From Mangifera indica (Eukaryota; Streptophyta; Magnoliopsida; Sapindales; Anacardiaceae): 64,000 bases of DNA. The notes under the pieces were generated by a model. The model was not told the DNA's origin, ran no database searches, and saw only the letters and a program-made list of their open reading frames with translations. Below, piece after piece: positions 36,929 through 47,624 of this stretch. Where the stretch lies: contig NW_025401171.1 in assembly GCF_011075055.1 (NCBI RefSeq), forward strand, positions 61,472 to 125,471, read 5' to 3'. Position numbers and translations under genes: made by a program. How positions within the stretch are numbered: position 1 is the stretch's first letter; each line of letters opens with the position of its first letter.

Positions 36929-38050
36929 TGTTTGACCCATAGATGTTTTGATGATAATAAAAACATAAGTTAAAGTGGTTAACATATCCAAAGAATATAT
37001 AAATCATTATGAAATGGACAAAGTGTGAAAATTGCAAGAACCCGAGAACGACTGACACATCAAATGGCATGACCAGCTTATGAAGAAAAATAAGTCATTC
37101 ATGAAGTTGTGCCTTATATTATTCCTTAGTTGTGCACGCTTCTAGAATCTCAACCAAATTCAATATGGTCATGCACAAACGTTCCATTCTTGCAAGCTGC
37201 CCGTACTAAACTATTTCCAAGATATGCATAAAGAGAACATCTTGGTACCAAGTAAATGTCTAAGGGGTTAAGTTTGGTCAAAGTGTGAAAAAAGTCAACT
37301 ATGCCATGTTAACCATTCCAAAAGACTTGTGCCACTTGTGCTTTCAATATTATGAAATGTATCGAGGTTAATGCACAATCAAGTATGTCATTCTTGGTCA
37401 AAGTCAAAAGTCAATAAGATTCAAAGTCAAGAAAAGCGTATCGATCGTGCCAATTTATAGTACCGCCTATTTCGATGTAGTTTAAAGAGTAAAATGTCAT
37501 TTTTGAAAGTTAATGGCTAGTTTTTTAAACCTAACAGAACTATCGTGTTTCTAGCCAAATAAAGCATACAAATTGGGCTATTTTGAAATGGAGAAACGTC
37601 AGAAATTATATTGATACATTGTTAAGCAATACTCTTCAAAAGCTCATTCATTCTCTTTCTCTCACTAAGCCAAACTCAAATCTCTTATATTTATATTTTG
37701 TATTCAGTCTCTGAGAGACATTTAAACACAAAAACATTTGTATTTCAAACACTTAAGGGTGAAATCTCAAATCAACTAGTGTATTAGGTGAAATCCTAGA
37801 TTAATTAAGTGTAAAGAAATCATTCAAGTGATAGTGGAACTTTAAAATGGTTTGCTTAGAGAAATTGACATAGGAGACTTGAAAGAAAAAGCTCTGAACC
37901 ATTTTAAATATTGAGCTTTTTCTAATCCCTCAACTTTTAATTTTGTGCTTATTTGTGTTTGCATTTATTGTTGGTTAGTTAAGTTTTAATTTGTGCATTA
38001 ATTTTTTAAGGAACCTATTCATCCCCCTTTATGTTCCTTTTAGCCATTAA
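36929..38050 (+). mobile_element. 3' LTR of a Maximus/SIRE-type Copia element
   Basis: Begins TTGTTTGACCCATAG right after the polypurine tract and ends near the motif CCTATTCATCCCCCTTTATG, which closely resembles the CCTATTCACCCCCCTCTAGG end of SIRE LTRs. No 5' LTR partner was seen. Confidence 0.55.
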
Positions 38051-38074
38051 AAGGGCTTTTTAGGTTGTTCAATC

Positions 38075-38930
38075 TCTTGATCTAAAAAAAGACCCATTTC
38101 ATCCTAAAGAAGAAAATAAAAAGATACTTGATCCGGAATTACTTTATCTTAATGTCATTGGTGCCTTAGTATATTTAGCCTAATGCACTAAACCATATAT
38201 ATCCTTTACAGTAAATTTATTGACCCGATTTAGCTTTGCATCAACTCGTTAACAGTAGAATGAAATCAAACATATAGTTTGTTATCTATGTGAAACTAGA
38301 GATCTGAAATTATTATATTCTGTTAAATCCCCTAAAAGTCCTAGTTTGATTAGATATACATATGTCAATTATCTTTCTGACCCTCATAAGATCCGCTCAT
38401 AGACGAGATATCTCTAAACTTATCAAGACAAAACAATATTATGGCACTCCACCAAACAAACTTTGGTTGTAAAATCTTCAAATCACTTAGAGATTTTAAT
38501 TTTCCATAAAACCAACCAAAAATATATATGGTTATAGTCTGTCATCCATCATATCCAAAATACATGTAAGCTTCCTTCTATAATAGATACTTCTTTCTCA
38601 TTATATGAAAACAATGCAACTTGTATTATCTAACTTAGAAGAAGATACATTAAAGGAGACAAAACCAAACATATCTTCCTAAAGTTCTTTTACATTCATA
38701 AGCTCTAGTAGAGTAAAAAGATTGATGTCAAACAAATATGTTTTAATGATAACCTTGTAGATTTATTCATCAAAACATTATTGATATCAATATTTGAAAA
38801 GTTAGTATACAACATTGCTATACGACACCTCAACAAACAACCAAATCAATTTCACTACAAAAAGGAAGTACTGTGTACATTTAGATTTTCCAACCCTATT
38901 GAGTAATATGGGCAATAAGTTAATAAGTGG
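38075..38930 (+). pseudogene. Copia RNase H tail from a different element
   Basis: Degenerate C-terminal pol: DPELLYLNVIGALVYLA, YLSDPHKIRS, STKQTLVVKSSNHLEIL, the Asn-rich ENNATCII, GDKTKHIFLKFFYIHKL and DNLVDLFIKTL. These follow the normal order of the Copia RNase H and tail. There is one stop in most segments. It is followed to about 39060 by GTTTTGTCCTATTGAGTTTT, GTAAGATTATTTAATGAGGC, typical of the 3' LTR of such elements. Confidence 0.75.
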
Positions 38931-39374
38931 TGCAGTGGCAAATTCTTGAAATGTGTAATATCTTAGACAAATTGTGCACCATACTTTTTTTTGTCTTTAC
39001 TAGGTTTTGTCCTATTGAGTTTTTCTTAGTAAGATTATTTAATGAGGCCATTTAAACGTGTCTAACCTTACTCTACGGGACAATAAATAATTATATATAT
39101 TCGTTTGCTTTGACTTTTTATTCTATTGGTTTTTTTCTTAACAAGGTTAATATAATTATCTATATATGATAGAAATATAAGAGAGAGTGCTATAAAATCG
39201 TGGTTTTCCACCACATGAAGAAACCTTGGGTGGTGCATTTATGAAGAAACCTTACAAACACCCCTCCTTTGTATTTGGTGATGCAAACCCCTCCCTTATT
39301 TGATACAATTTATATACCAATCCATTTCCTTTTGTTGTGTATATTCATTTCAACCTTCCTTATTCAATTCTTTC

Positions 39375-40450
39375 AAAGGTAGTGAAAGATGCTATTACTC
39401 CAATGGCTAGTTGATTTTATATGAAAGGATTGATCAGAAAACGATTTTCTTATATGAAAGGAAAGTTTGTTTTGATTGTTAATTGTATAAAATGGAAAGT
39501 CATATCTTGTGCTTGAACAGATCTAATTGTGACTGTCTTAAGGGGTAATTTAAGTGGAAAAGATGAGATATCCAAGAAATGGGGCATTATTTAAAACTCG
39601 TTGAAATTATATCAAAAACAAACTATTAAATTACTTAGTGAAGTAGTTAAGGGGCTGACTACTAAATGTGGTTGGTTCAAACCTAATTAAGTCGAAAAGA
39701 TAGTTATTGATTAGACATAAAATAATAGTTTGACTTAAGTAAAAGTTACTCGTTAAAAAAAAAAAATTCTTCATTTAATCAAGGTTTGAAATATATCTAG
39801 ATTTAACACATTATAAAAATGTCATGGATCAAATTGTAAGGGTCATTCAACTGGACAAGTATATATGCAAATAAATGATCAGACCTTCCTAATTTGATGG
39901 TAAAATTACATAAATTGAAGTATATATACACTAGATATGCATCCTAGAATATTTATTAGAAAATTTAAAAAAAAAAAAACCCCAAATCTAGTTTAACAAA
40001 AATCTCAAGAATAAATTGTTTGCAATCTCACTTAATTAGACCACTAGACATGTGGTGCAAGCATCAATGTACTTGTAGTTGATTTAGGTAGATATTGCAT
40101 GCTCAAACACCAACGATTTTTTAACTCTAGCGAGTCGGGCGAGTTGCCATAGACAAAAAAGAGTCTTTGGGATGAGGCAATAGGGTTTAGCAATTTAAAA
40201 GGGAGGAAGTTGAGATTGAATATGAGTTATTGGTTTTTGTTGGGATTGAAGACGTGGAGTGCAGAGGGAGCATAATGGGACACATGGTGGCGGTAGTGGT
40301 GGGGGTGGTGATGAGGGTAGTGTAAATGGACGGAAAGAAAGGAGAAAGAGGGGAGGGTTTTTGGTGGAGGTATGGTGTATGAAGGAGGGTGAGGTACGTT
40401 TAGATTAAAGAAAAAGAGGGAGACAGGAGAAAATTTGTTATAGCGTGTCT
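39375..40450. repeat. Segmental duplication S2, copy A (upstream of the NLR)
   Basis: Matches 60960-61946 and 63185-63240 in direct orientation: ATCAGAAAACGATTTTCTTA, CTAGCGAGTCGGG, GAGTTGCCATAGACA, GGAGTGCAGA.GGAGCATAAT. No gene is supported inside; a 109-codon minus-strand frame (40400-40729) and a 103-codon plus-strand frame (40461-40772) overlap each other and look fortuitous. Confidence 0.75.
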
Positions 40451-40812
40451 TGATAGAGATTTGAAAATTTGGAGAGCGGGGGTTTCTTGGCGTATGATTG
40501 GGTTTGCGGGTAATGCAGAGTTAAAAGCACTTAAGAGAGAAAATAAGAGGGATATTATTGACTTTTCACCAAAATTGAAGGATATTTTGTACTTTTCATC
40601 AATTACTGAAGGATACTTTGGACGTTCAATCAACTCTACATTTAAAAGTAACAAAATCCACGGCAGATATTGGAAGATGGATAAGAAAATGAACTTTTCA
40701 AACTTTGAGATTGGAAAACTTTTTATCAAAGCTCGGGTGAAACATAACTATTCAGCCCTCCTATTAAAATAAAACTACATAAAGGCCGCTCGCGTGAGAA
40801 TATTAGTTAAAA

Positions 40813-40932
40813 CATATTGTCTGTTGACCGACTTATTGGGCGAATTGGTTTTGATCAAATCATGATAGATTTGGAAGAACGTCCTCCAGTTTTGAGATGG
40901 TTCAGATCTATTGAGAACCAGCAGAGGCAGTA
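40813..40932 (+). pseudogene. Short possible C-terminal exon, unrecognised
   Basis: An open stretch of about 40 codons ends at a TAA (about 40930): ILSVDRLIGRIGFDQIMIDL then EERPPVLRWFRSIENQQRQ. Its composition is protein-like and unlike the surrounding AT-rich DNA. There is no start codon in frame before a stop, so at best it is a gene remnant. Confidence 0.25.
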
Positions 40933-40939
40933 ACGAGGC

Positions 40940-41737
40940 AAATTTTCAGGTGTGTTCTTAACTTGTTAAGACTAAATTACCCAGTGCTGCTTTACAGTAT
41001 TTATGTTTAGACTGTGAGGATCTAAGATCTCTTCTACTAAAGAACTTTATACTGTGAAAATTATTGTTATTAATAATCATTTTGTTGAGAACATTATGCA
41101 TATTAGTTAATTTACCATTTTTAGTCTGCTTTTTTAATTTTCTCCAATTAAAGTTTACATAAATCAAGATTATAAAATTTATTGAACAAAAATACTACTG
41201 TAACTTATCAATTTCACAAAATAGACAAGGATTGAGATCTTTGATCGAAGAAGCGGTTTCTTGCTTTGACAAAAAATTTAGTCGATGGATCAACAAAGAG
41301 GCTGCCAACTATGTTGTTTTGTTGTAGCAGGTCAGGAAAATTTTTTGAGGTGAAGGAATGGAGTTCGTTGGTGGGGGAGAGAAAGAAATCAAAGAGGAAA
41401 AGAAAGGAATAAGGGAAAGAAGAGACTAAAATACATAAATAATGAGGAAAAGAAAGAGGGTAAAATGATAATTTTATTACCCTGGTAAGAGTTCCGGCGG
41501 AGTTAAATAGAATTTTGTGATGTATTTGATTTTTTTTTTTCAGAATTATGTGGGAATTAAAGAGTTTATATTATCCAAATACTTTTTGGAAGAGTAATTT
41601 AATGTGTTCACAATTTAGTACATAAATAATGTATCATCATGCATATGATTGAATGTTATGTAAAACACAATTTGCTATTATCCTAATTGTTTTTTCAAAG
41701 ATACGATGTATATACATAGTTTTGTTGTTTTTTAAAA
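40940..41737. other. Unassigned sequence
   Basis: No gene supported. Purine-rich near 41370-41460. Confidence 0.4.
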
Positions 41738-42572
41738 GGCCAAAAGACTTATTGCCACATACCCAAAGTTCACTCCAGTGTCAAACTCTCACCTACTAAG
41801 TTTTGAAAATCCAAATACCTACTCATAAATTGTTATTATTAAAAAAATTCGTTAGTATTGAAGATATAATTATCATTTAATTAGTAATATTAAAAAAAAA
41901 TAAAATCTTATCACCTTTTCTTACCTTAGTTTTAAAAGCTAACAATTTTCTCCTAGCTTAGTTTTGAAAACTTACCTTTTCCCTCCTAAGGTTTCATTTT
42001 TTCCTTCCTTCTTAGTCGAGACTATCTTCAATCCATGTTCTTTCTCCATCATAGACAATGAAGGCTACAAATGAAAGGCAGATGTCCAAGGTCGAAGACA
42101 AAACGTTGTTCACTCCTTTTCGTGAAGCGCTTCAAAGATCGCCCAAAAACATAGGGCATTCAAAGGGCTCTTAGTCTTTAGACACACTTCGTCTTCGGGG
42201 GATCTTCAGGTACCTTTCATTTTTTAGTGATCTTCGTTTCATCTTTGGCCTTTGTCGTTTGTGGCAGAGAAAGAAGATGGGCTGAAAACAGTCTTGCCAG
42301 AGAGAGGTTGCCAGAAAAGGAAGAAAAAAATGAAACTGTAAGGGGGAAAATGTAAGTTTTCAGAACTAAACTGTAAAAAATTGTTAGTTTTTTAAACTAT
42401 GGCGGGTAAATAAGATAAAATTTAATTTTTTTAATATTACTGATTAATTGACAATCATATCCTTAATACTAACAAATTTTTTTAACAGTAATAATTAACG
42501 GATGGATATTTAGATTTTTGAAATATAGTGGATAAGAGTTTGACAATGGACTAAACTTTGGGTTAGATGACC
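41738..42572. mobile_element. Foldback MULE-like element D with 9-bp target duplication
   Basis: The left end GGCCAAAAGACTTATTGCCA and a shortened right end (inward GGTCATCTAACCCAAAGTTT) continue as inverted arms (AACTCTCACC..; CTCATAAATTGTTATTA with its complement). The flanks TTTTTAAAA (41729-41737) and TTTTGAAAA (42573-42581) match at 8 of 9. The centre has CTTCGTCTTCGGGG-like sequence. It lies about 460 bp upstream of the NLR start. Confidence 0.75.
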
Positions 42573-43037
42573 TTTTGAAAACGAAAGTAGCTGTGGTTTT
42601 TCAAGGAGATATATGATGGTAGTAAAGGGATATTAGGCTACCAGGCCTACTATTGTAGCTCACAACTAATCTCATATGGTATGCAAGCATTTCAACCCAA
42701 CCGTATGAATTACATTACCCAACAGATCAACTTATCATTATATTAAAGTAAATGCAACAGCCAATGGTTAGAATCAAAGTTAAAGGCAGTAGCCGTTTTA
42801 CATATGTCAAGACCTGCTAACTAGGATTTGTATAGAAAGAGCGTCTCACATAGAAAAAATATGTTAGGGGGTATTATTTCCCTATTGGATTATCTTGTTT
42901 CGAGAATTTTGCATTTCTTTGTTGTTTCTTTTTCTTGGGTTTCATAACATAAATAATCTTAATCTTAGTCAGAATTCCATTTCTTATGAGATGTTTATCA
43001 GCTTGTCAGATATTAAATTTTCAATAATATTTGCAGG
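42573..43037 (+). promoter_or_regulatory. NLR 5' region with a probable leader intron
   Basis: No strong TATA box. The ATG at 43038 directly follows a 3' splice site, TTTGCAG plus G (43030-43037), preceded by a T-rich tract. This suggests an intron in the 5' untranslated region, as in other RPS2/RPS5-like NLR genes. Foldback element D borders this region on the left. Confidence 0.45.
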
Positions 43038-46000
43038 ATGTTAAATACAGCAGCGAATGCCTTAGCTGTAGCCAGTAAGCCATTCGTACAATTCGCTGGG
43101 ACAGTCAACAATCTGATTAGGAAACAAGTTTATGTGAAAAATTTGACAAAGAATTATGACAGACTTAATGAGCTATATGTAAAACTGTGCGAGCTAGAGA
43201 AAGATATGATAAGTAGACCGGATATATACGAAGCAGAAGAAGATGTGACAGAGGAAACCAATTTATGGCTGAAAAAAGTGGAAAAGATGAGAGTTGAGGT
43301 CGCAGCATTGCAGATTGAGTATCAAAATCGGCCTTCCAGACCTAGACAATATTATGATCTCAAGAAACTTGGTAAAATAATTGCGGAAATAACAGAGGAG
43401 ATAGTTTATCTGACGGAAGTCTTTAAAAACATATCTAGAATTATGATTGTGAAGTCGACTGCTGTACATACAAGCAATCTGACCAACAAAATTATTGAAT
43501 TCCCATCCGTTGAAGAAAATGTCAAAAAGCTACAAGAGCATCTGAGAAAAGAAAACATCAAAACGATTGGTGTAGGGGGACCAAGAGGAGTTGGGAAAAG
43601 TATGATAATGAATCATCTGCAGCAAGAAATTGAGAAATCTAATCTCTTTGACATTGTGTTTTTGATAAAGGTGGGCAGGGAAGGCGATGAAAGATACATA
43701 CAACAAGAACTTCTGAAGCAGCTCAAAGAAAAGCCGGAAGAACTCAGTGATGAAGGAAAAAAGAACAAGATTTATGAAAAGCTTAGTAACTACCAGAAGT
43801 ACTTATTGTTGCTTGATGACGTTTTTTCATATATTGATTTGGAAAAGGTCGGCATTAATGATGAACATAATGGAAAGGTGGTCACTGCATCAAGTAATGA
43901 ACAAGTTTTTATTGGTATGAATGAAGTGATAGAAGTGAATACATTGTCAGACATCTGGACAGTTCTAGCACAGCACTTGCCATATTCTTGGAATAAAGAT
44001 CCTTTGGTTAATCTGCAAGGGCTTGGACATGAAAAGGGTTTGGGACATATGGCTCTGGAATCTGTGGCAGTTACTTCAACTTCCGGAAGTAAAGATGACA
44101 CGGTTTCTGCTATATCAAGTCAATTTGAGGCAATTGCTTCAACTTCCGGAAGTAAAGCTGACACGGTTTCTGCTATATCGGGTCACTTTGAGGATCAAAG
44201 TAAGAGTATGCAAGTTGCAAATATATCTCCGGTACCGGAAGATGTGGCAATGATTTCAACATTGGGAAGAAAAGATGAGTTGACTTCTGCTCTACCAGGT
44301 CACTTTGAGGTTCAGGTGGTAAGATCTGCAGATAAAACATCTTTAACGGCTGGCTATCAGCTTCCTGCATCAAGCTCGGAGATTGTGGAAGCTGTAGTGA
44401 TGGATTCAACTACAGGAAGTAAAGATGAGACAACTTCTGTTGAGTCAGGCCATACTGGGGTTCAGAGCGAGGGATTACAAGCTGCAAATGCACCGCTTAA
44501 CATTAATGAGCCTAAAGTTCAGTTTCCTCCACAAACAGTTACACTTGTCCATGAAGAAGATTTATATGCCAAGAAATCAGGATTGCAGAAATCAGGTTCA
44601 TATACCATGAAATCAGGATTGCAGAAATCAGGTTTATATGCCATGAAATCAGAATTGATGAAATCAGGTTTATATGCCATGAAATCAGGATCACGGGCTA
44701 TTTTTTCTATGAAAATAGATAAAATTCCGACTGAAGATCAACTATTGCAGAAATCAGGTTTATATGCCAAGAAATCAATTAAGACAACCGTGCAGAAGAT
44801 TTTCAGCCACATGAATAATGCTAGAGCTGCAAAAGTTGTTGTTCTTGGACCTGGTGGTGTTGGAAAGACTACAGTGCTGAAAGCCTTAATCAATCATCCC
44901 AACACAAAACTTATGTTTGATCAGATTATTTTTGTGACTGTCTCAAAGTATAGGAGCACAGCAAAGATCCAAAACCAAGTTTTAAGACAGTTATTATTGT
45001 CTCGTGAATATTCTGAAAGCGATTCTCAAGTTGCAGGAAGATTATTAAAGGTTCTGAAAGGGAAAAACTTTTTGTTAATTCTGGATGATCTTTGGGAGCA
45101 GATAGATTTGGGGGCTGTGGGTATTCCCAATCCCAATTCAGAAAATCGCTGCAGGATAATAATGGCATTCAGAAAACTTGACACTGTTCATGACAAGAAT
45201 GAGTTTAAGGTGGTTGAAGTAAAACCTCTCTCTGAGAAGGAAGCTAGAGAACTATTTTATGAACAGAGTAGAATAATTCGAACCTCAGATATCCAGTACT
45301 TTGCTGAAACCGTAGTTAAGGGCTGTGGTGGTCTGCCCCTGCTGATTATTGTTAGTGGAAGGGCCCTAGCAGAGGAGAATAATGTTTCAAAGTGGAGGGA
45401 TGCATCAATTAAATTCTCACCGTCTAGAACCGCCCAGGGTTGTCAAACTGAAGATGTCATCCAACGATTGAAATTCAGCTTTGACCAACTAAAGGAGCAT
45501 GATGTGAAGAGTTGTTTCCTTCATTTTGCTTTGTTTCCAGACGATCAAGAGGTTAATATTTATAAATTCATAGAATATTGCATCAAAGAAGGTTTAATTA
45601 CTGGTGCTCAAGCAGATGTGAGAAAAAGGGGTCGTGATATTGTTGATGTTCTAGTACGTGCTTCTCTGTTACAAGTTACACAAGGTGGAAAATCCATTAA
45701 AATGCATGATTTAATCAGAGATTTAGCATTGGGGATTTTATCTTCACTGCCAAAAGATAGTCAGTTTCCCTTTTTGAGTGCTTATTCAAGATCAATGGAA
45801 CATTTCAATCCAGGAAGTAGTTCACCATCCACATCATTGTGCATACCTGAAGGTACTCAATTCTTGTTGAAAGCTGGAGCAGGTCTTACAGAACCACCAT
45901 CAGAGGAAGAGTGGAAACATGCTAAAATGGTGTTTTTGAGTGACAATGAGTTATGCGCTCTGCCTGAGGAACCAAATTGTCCTGAACTTTTGAGATTGTT

Positions 46001-47366
46001 CCTACAAAGAAACGGTTTGCTGAGGGTGATACCGCCATCCTTTTTTAACTACATGGCTTCTCTTGAAGTGTTGAATCTATCTGAAACTAGAATACAGTCC
46101 TTGCCAGAGACAGTTGCCAAGCTAGAAAAGCTCCTAATCCTCATCCTACGTGATTGTAAGTGTCTATTTATGCTTCCCCCTGAAGTTGGATCTCTTACTC
46201 GTCTTGAGGTGCTTGATCTCCGAGGCACTCAAATTTACAAATTACCTGATACAATTGGTGAATTGAAGTTCTTACAACATTTGGAAGTGTCATTTTATGG
46301 GTCTATCGATGATGAAGAGTATGTTATATTGCCACACCATTTGATTTCGTGTGGCATTATATCAAAGTTGTGCAATTTGAAGACTCTGAGCATTGTTTTG
46401 TATCCAGGAGATGCACGGTGGTATGAGGATGTGAAATACATCAAAACTGAGGTTAGCAAGTTGAAATGGTTGACTTCTCTTACCTTTCATTTCCCAGATA
46501 CTGAACATGTCCAAGAATTCCTGAGAGAAAGCGACCCATGGAAAAATAATCTGTTAATGGAGTTCAAATTCGTCATTGGTCATGATGTCAAGGACATTTC
46601 CTCTCCGGTTCCATATTACATGGAATTTGATTATAATCAACAGCCCCGGCGTTTGAGATTTGTAAATGGTGAGAAGAAACCTGAGGAAGTTCTACAAATA
46701 TTAGCTCGTAGTACTGCTTTCTATTTAGATAATCATCTTAACATTGAGAGCCTTTCCAACTTTGGGGTTGGTTATATGAATGAGTTGAAGTTTTGTATTT
46801 TATCTGAATGCCCCAAGATTAAAACAGTTGTTCATGTGGAGGAAGTGGAGGATGCTGTATTTCCTCTCCTAGAGACCATAAGTATTCATCGTTTGTGGAA
46901 TTTAACAAGTATTTGGGAGGGGATTCTACCAGAAGGAAGTTTTGCCCGGTTAAGAATTTTGTCACTGAATGGATGCCCGAAGTTGGTGTACGTCTTTACA
47001 AGCTCAACGATTCAACATCTTTGTAAATTAGAGGAAATTGTTATAGAAGATTGTCGAGACATTGAACAAATCATAGTTGAGGAGGAGACAATACATTCTG
47101 AGTCAGTTGCACTTCCCAGTTTGAAGAAGTTAACACTTAACTGTCTGCCAGGATTGGTAAACATATGGAGAGGTCCTTGGCCGCTACTGGAACATATCAG
47201 CTTCTACTGTTGTCCAAACTTGAAGAAGATTGGTATTGATTCTAGGTTCAAAGATGTGATAATAAAGGCAGAGAAGAGTTGGTGGGATGCATTAGAGTGG
47301 GAAAGTGATGAATTGCGCTTGCATATCGAAAACTCTTCCACCATTATTTATCATGATCTCCCGTAA
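43038..47366 (+). CDS. CNL-type NLR immune receptor with two nucleotide-binding modules and a repetitive linker
   Basis: Single exon, 1442 aa, intact; probably cytosolic or plasma-membrane-associated effector sensing. Order: N-terminal RPS2/RPS5-like region with coiled coil (about 25-135; LWLKKVEKMRVEVAAL). NB module 1 (about 160-315) has P-loop GPRGVGKS 181-188 and kinase-2 LLLLDDVF 256-263, with no GLPL, RNBS-D or MHD. Linker 1 (345-487) has four diverged repeats around STSGSKDDTVSAIS. Linker 2 (509-580) has Lys/Ser/Tyr repeats KSGLYAMKS. NB-ARC 2 has P-loop GPGGVGKTT 604-612, kinase-2 LLILDDLW 679-686, RNBS-B RIIMAFRK, GLPL 765-768, RNBS-D CFLHFALFPDD 826-836 and MHD 889-891. LRRs run from about 960 to 1410. 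CNLs with one NB-ARC are usually 850-1000 aa, so this one is long. The Trp after kinase-2 of module 2 marks a CNL. A Copia element begins 32 bp after the stop. Confidence 0.93.
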   Translation: MLNTAANALAVASKPFVQFAGTVNNLIRKQVYVKNLTKNYDRLNELYVKLCELEKDMISRPDIYEAEEDVTEETNLWLKKVEKMRVEVAALQIEYQNRPSRPRQYYDLKKLGKIIAEITEEIVYLTEVFKNISRIMIVKSTAVHTSNLTNKIIEFPSVEENVKKLQEHLRKENIKTIGVGGPRGVGKSMIMNHLQQEIEKSNLFDIVFLIKVGREGDERYIQQELLKQLKEKPEELSDEGKKNKIYEKLSNYQKYLLLLDDVFSYIDLEKVGINDEHNGKVVTASSNEQVFIGMNEVIEVNTLSDIWTVLAQHLPYSWNKDPLVNLQGLGHEKGLGHMALESVAVTSTSGSKDDTVSAISSQFEAIASTSGSKADTVSAISGHFEDQSKSMQVANISPVPEDVAMISTLGRKDELTSALPGHFEVQVVRSADKTSLTAGYQLPASSSEIVEAVVMDSTTGSKDETTSVESGHTGVQSEGLQAANAPLNINEPKVQFPPQTVTLVHEEDLYAKKSGLQKSGSYTMKSGLQKSGLYAMKSELMKSGLYAMKSGSRAIFSMKIDKIPTEDQLLQKSGLYAKKSIKTTVQKIFSHMNNARAAKVVVLGPGGVGKTTVLKALINHPNTKLMFDQIIFVTVSKYRSTAKIQNQVLRQLLLSREYSESDSQVAGRLLKVLKGKNFLLILDDLWEQIDLGAVGIPNPNSENRCRIIMAFRKLDTVHDKNEFKVVEVKPLSEKEARELFYEQSRIIRTSDIQYFAETVVKGCGGLPLLIIVSGRALAEENNVSKWRDASIKFSPSRTAQGCQTEDVIQRLKFSFDQLKEHDVKSCFLHFALFPDDQEVNIYKFIEYCIKEGLITGAQADVRKRGRDIVDVLVRASLLQVTQGGKSIKMHDLIRDLALGILSSLPKDSQFPFLSAYSRSMEHFNPGSSSPSTSLCIPEGTQFLLKAGAGLTEPPSEEEWKHAKMVFLSDNELCALPEEPNCPELLRLFLQRNGLLRVIPPSFFNYMASLEVLNLSETRIQSLPETVAKLEKLLILILRDCKCLFMLPPEVGSLTRLEVLDLRGTQIYKLPDTIGELKFLQHLEVSFYGSIDDEEYVILPHHLISCGIISKLCNLKTLSIVLYPGDARWYEDVKYIKTEVSKLKWLTSLTFHFPDTEHVQEFLRESDPWKNNLLMEFKFVIGHDVKDISSPVPYYMEFDYNQQPRRLRFVNGEKKPEEVLQILARSTAFYLDNHLNIESLSNFGVGYMNELKFCILSECPKIKTVVHVEEVEDAVFPLLETISIHRLWNLTSIWEGILPEGSFARLRILSLNGCPKLVYVFTSSTIQHLCKLEEIVIEDCRDIEQIIVEEETIHSESVALPSLKKLTLNCLPGLVNIWRGPWPLLEHISFYCCPNLKKIGIDSRFKDVIIKAEKSWWDALEWESDELRLHIENSSTIIYHDLP
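44070..44498 (+). repeat. In-gene repeats coding the STSGSK linker of the NLR
   Basis: The codons for STSGSKDDTVSAIS (residues 347-360) are nearly copied at 368-381 (STSGSKADTVSAIS). More diverged copies lie at 407-420 (STLGRKDELTSALP) and 457-470 (STTGSKDETTSVES). The first two units share long identical DNA (ACTTCCGGAAGTAAAG), so one duplication is recent. The reading frame is kept throughout. Confidence 0.85.
44562..44777 (+). repeat. In-gene repeats coding the KSG-LYAM linker of the NLR
   Basis: A 33-36-bp unit with GAAATCAGGTTTATATGCCA occurs several times, giving repeated K-S-G-L-Y-A-M/K-K between residues 509 and 580. It is interrupted by SRAIFSMKIDKIPTEDQLL. The repeats are rich in Lys, Ser and Tyr and end just before NB-ARC 2. 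Confidence 0.85.
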
Positions 47367-47398
47367 ATGACATTGTTGGTATATTTGTTTTAGAGCCA

Positions 47399-47624
47399 TG
47401 TTGGTGTCCTCTTTAATTGATATTGCATACAATACAAATGAAAAAAAATTGGATTGTAAACATGTATATTGGTTTTCATATCCCGCAGTTTATGGACTTT
47501 CTTCTTTTTATATTTTGTTAGTTTTATCTATATTTTCAATGTAATCTAGTGATGTATTAGATTATAAATACCAATGTACTTTAATCCCACAGGGTAGTGG
47601 TTTTCATCCAAGAATAATGTTATA
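47399..47624 (+). mobile_element. 5' LTR of the Copia element behind the NLR
   Basis: Starts TGTTGGTGTCCTC and ends ..AATAATGTTATA directly before the primer-binding site. It matches the 3' LTR (53125-53340) in GTTAGTTTTATCTATATTTTC and other segments, with differences including an extra dozen bases near the start. No clear 5-bp target duplication was found. Confidence 0.75.

Noticed and set aside
40400..40772. Overlapping 109- and 103-codon frames on opposite strands
   Set aside because: Neither is conserved in the duplicate segment near 63.2 kb and neither has domain features.
43263..45168. Minus-strand frames inside the NLR (68, 103, 78 and 80 codons)
   Set aside because: Antisense shadows of the NLR coding sequence with no independent signals.
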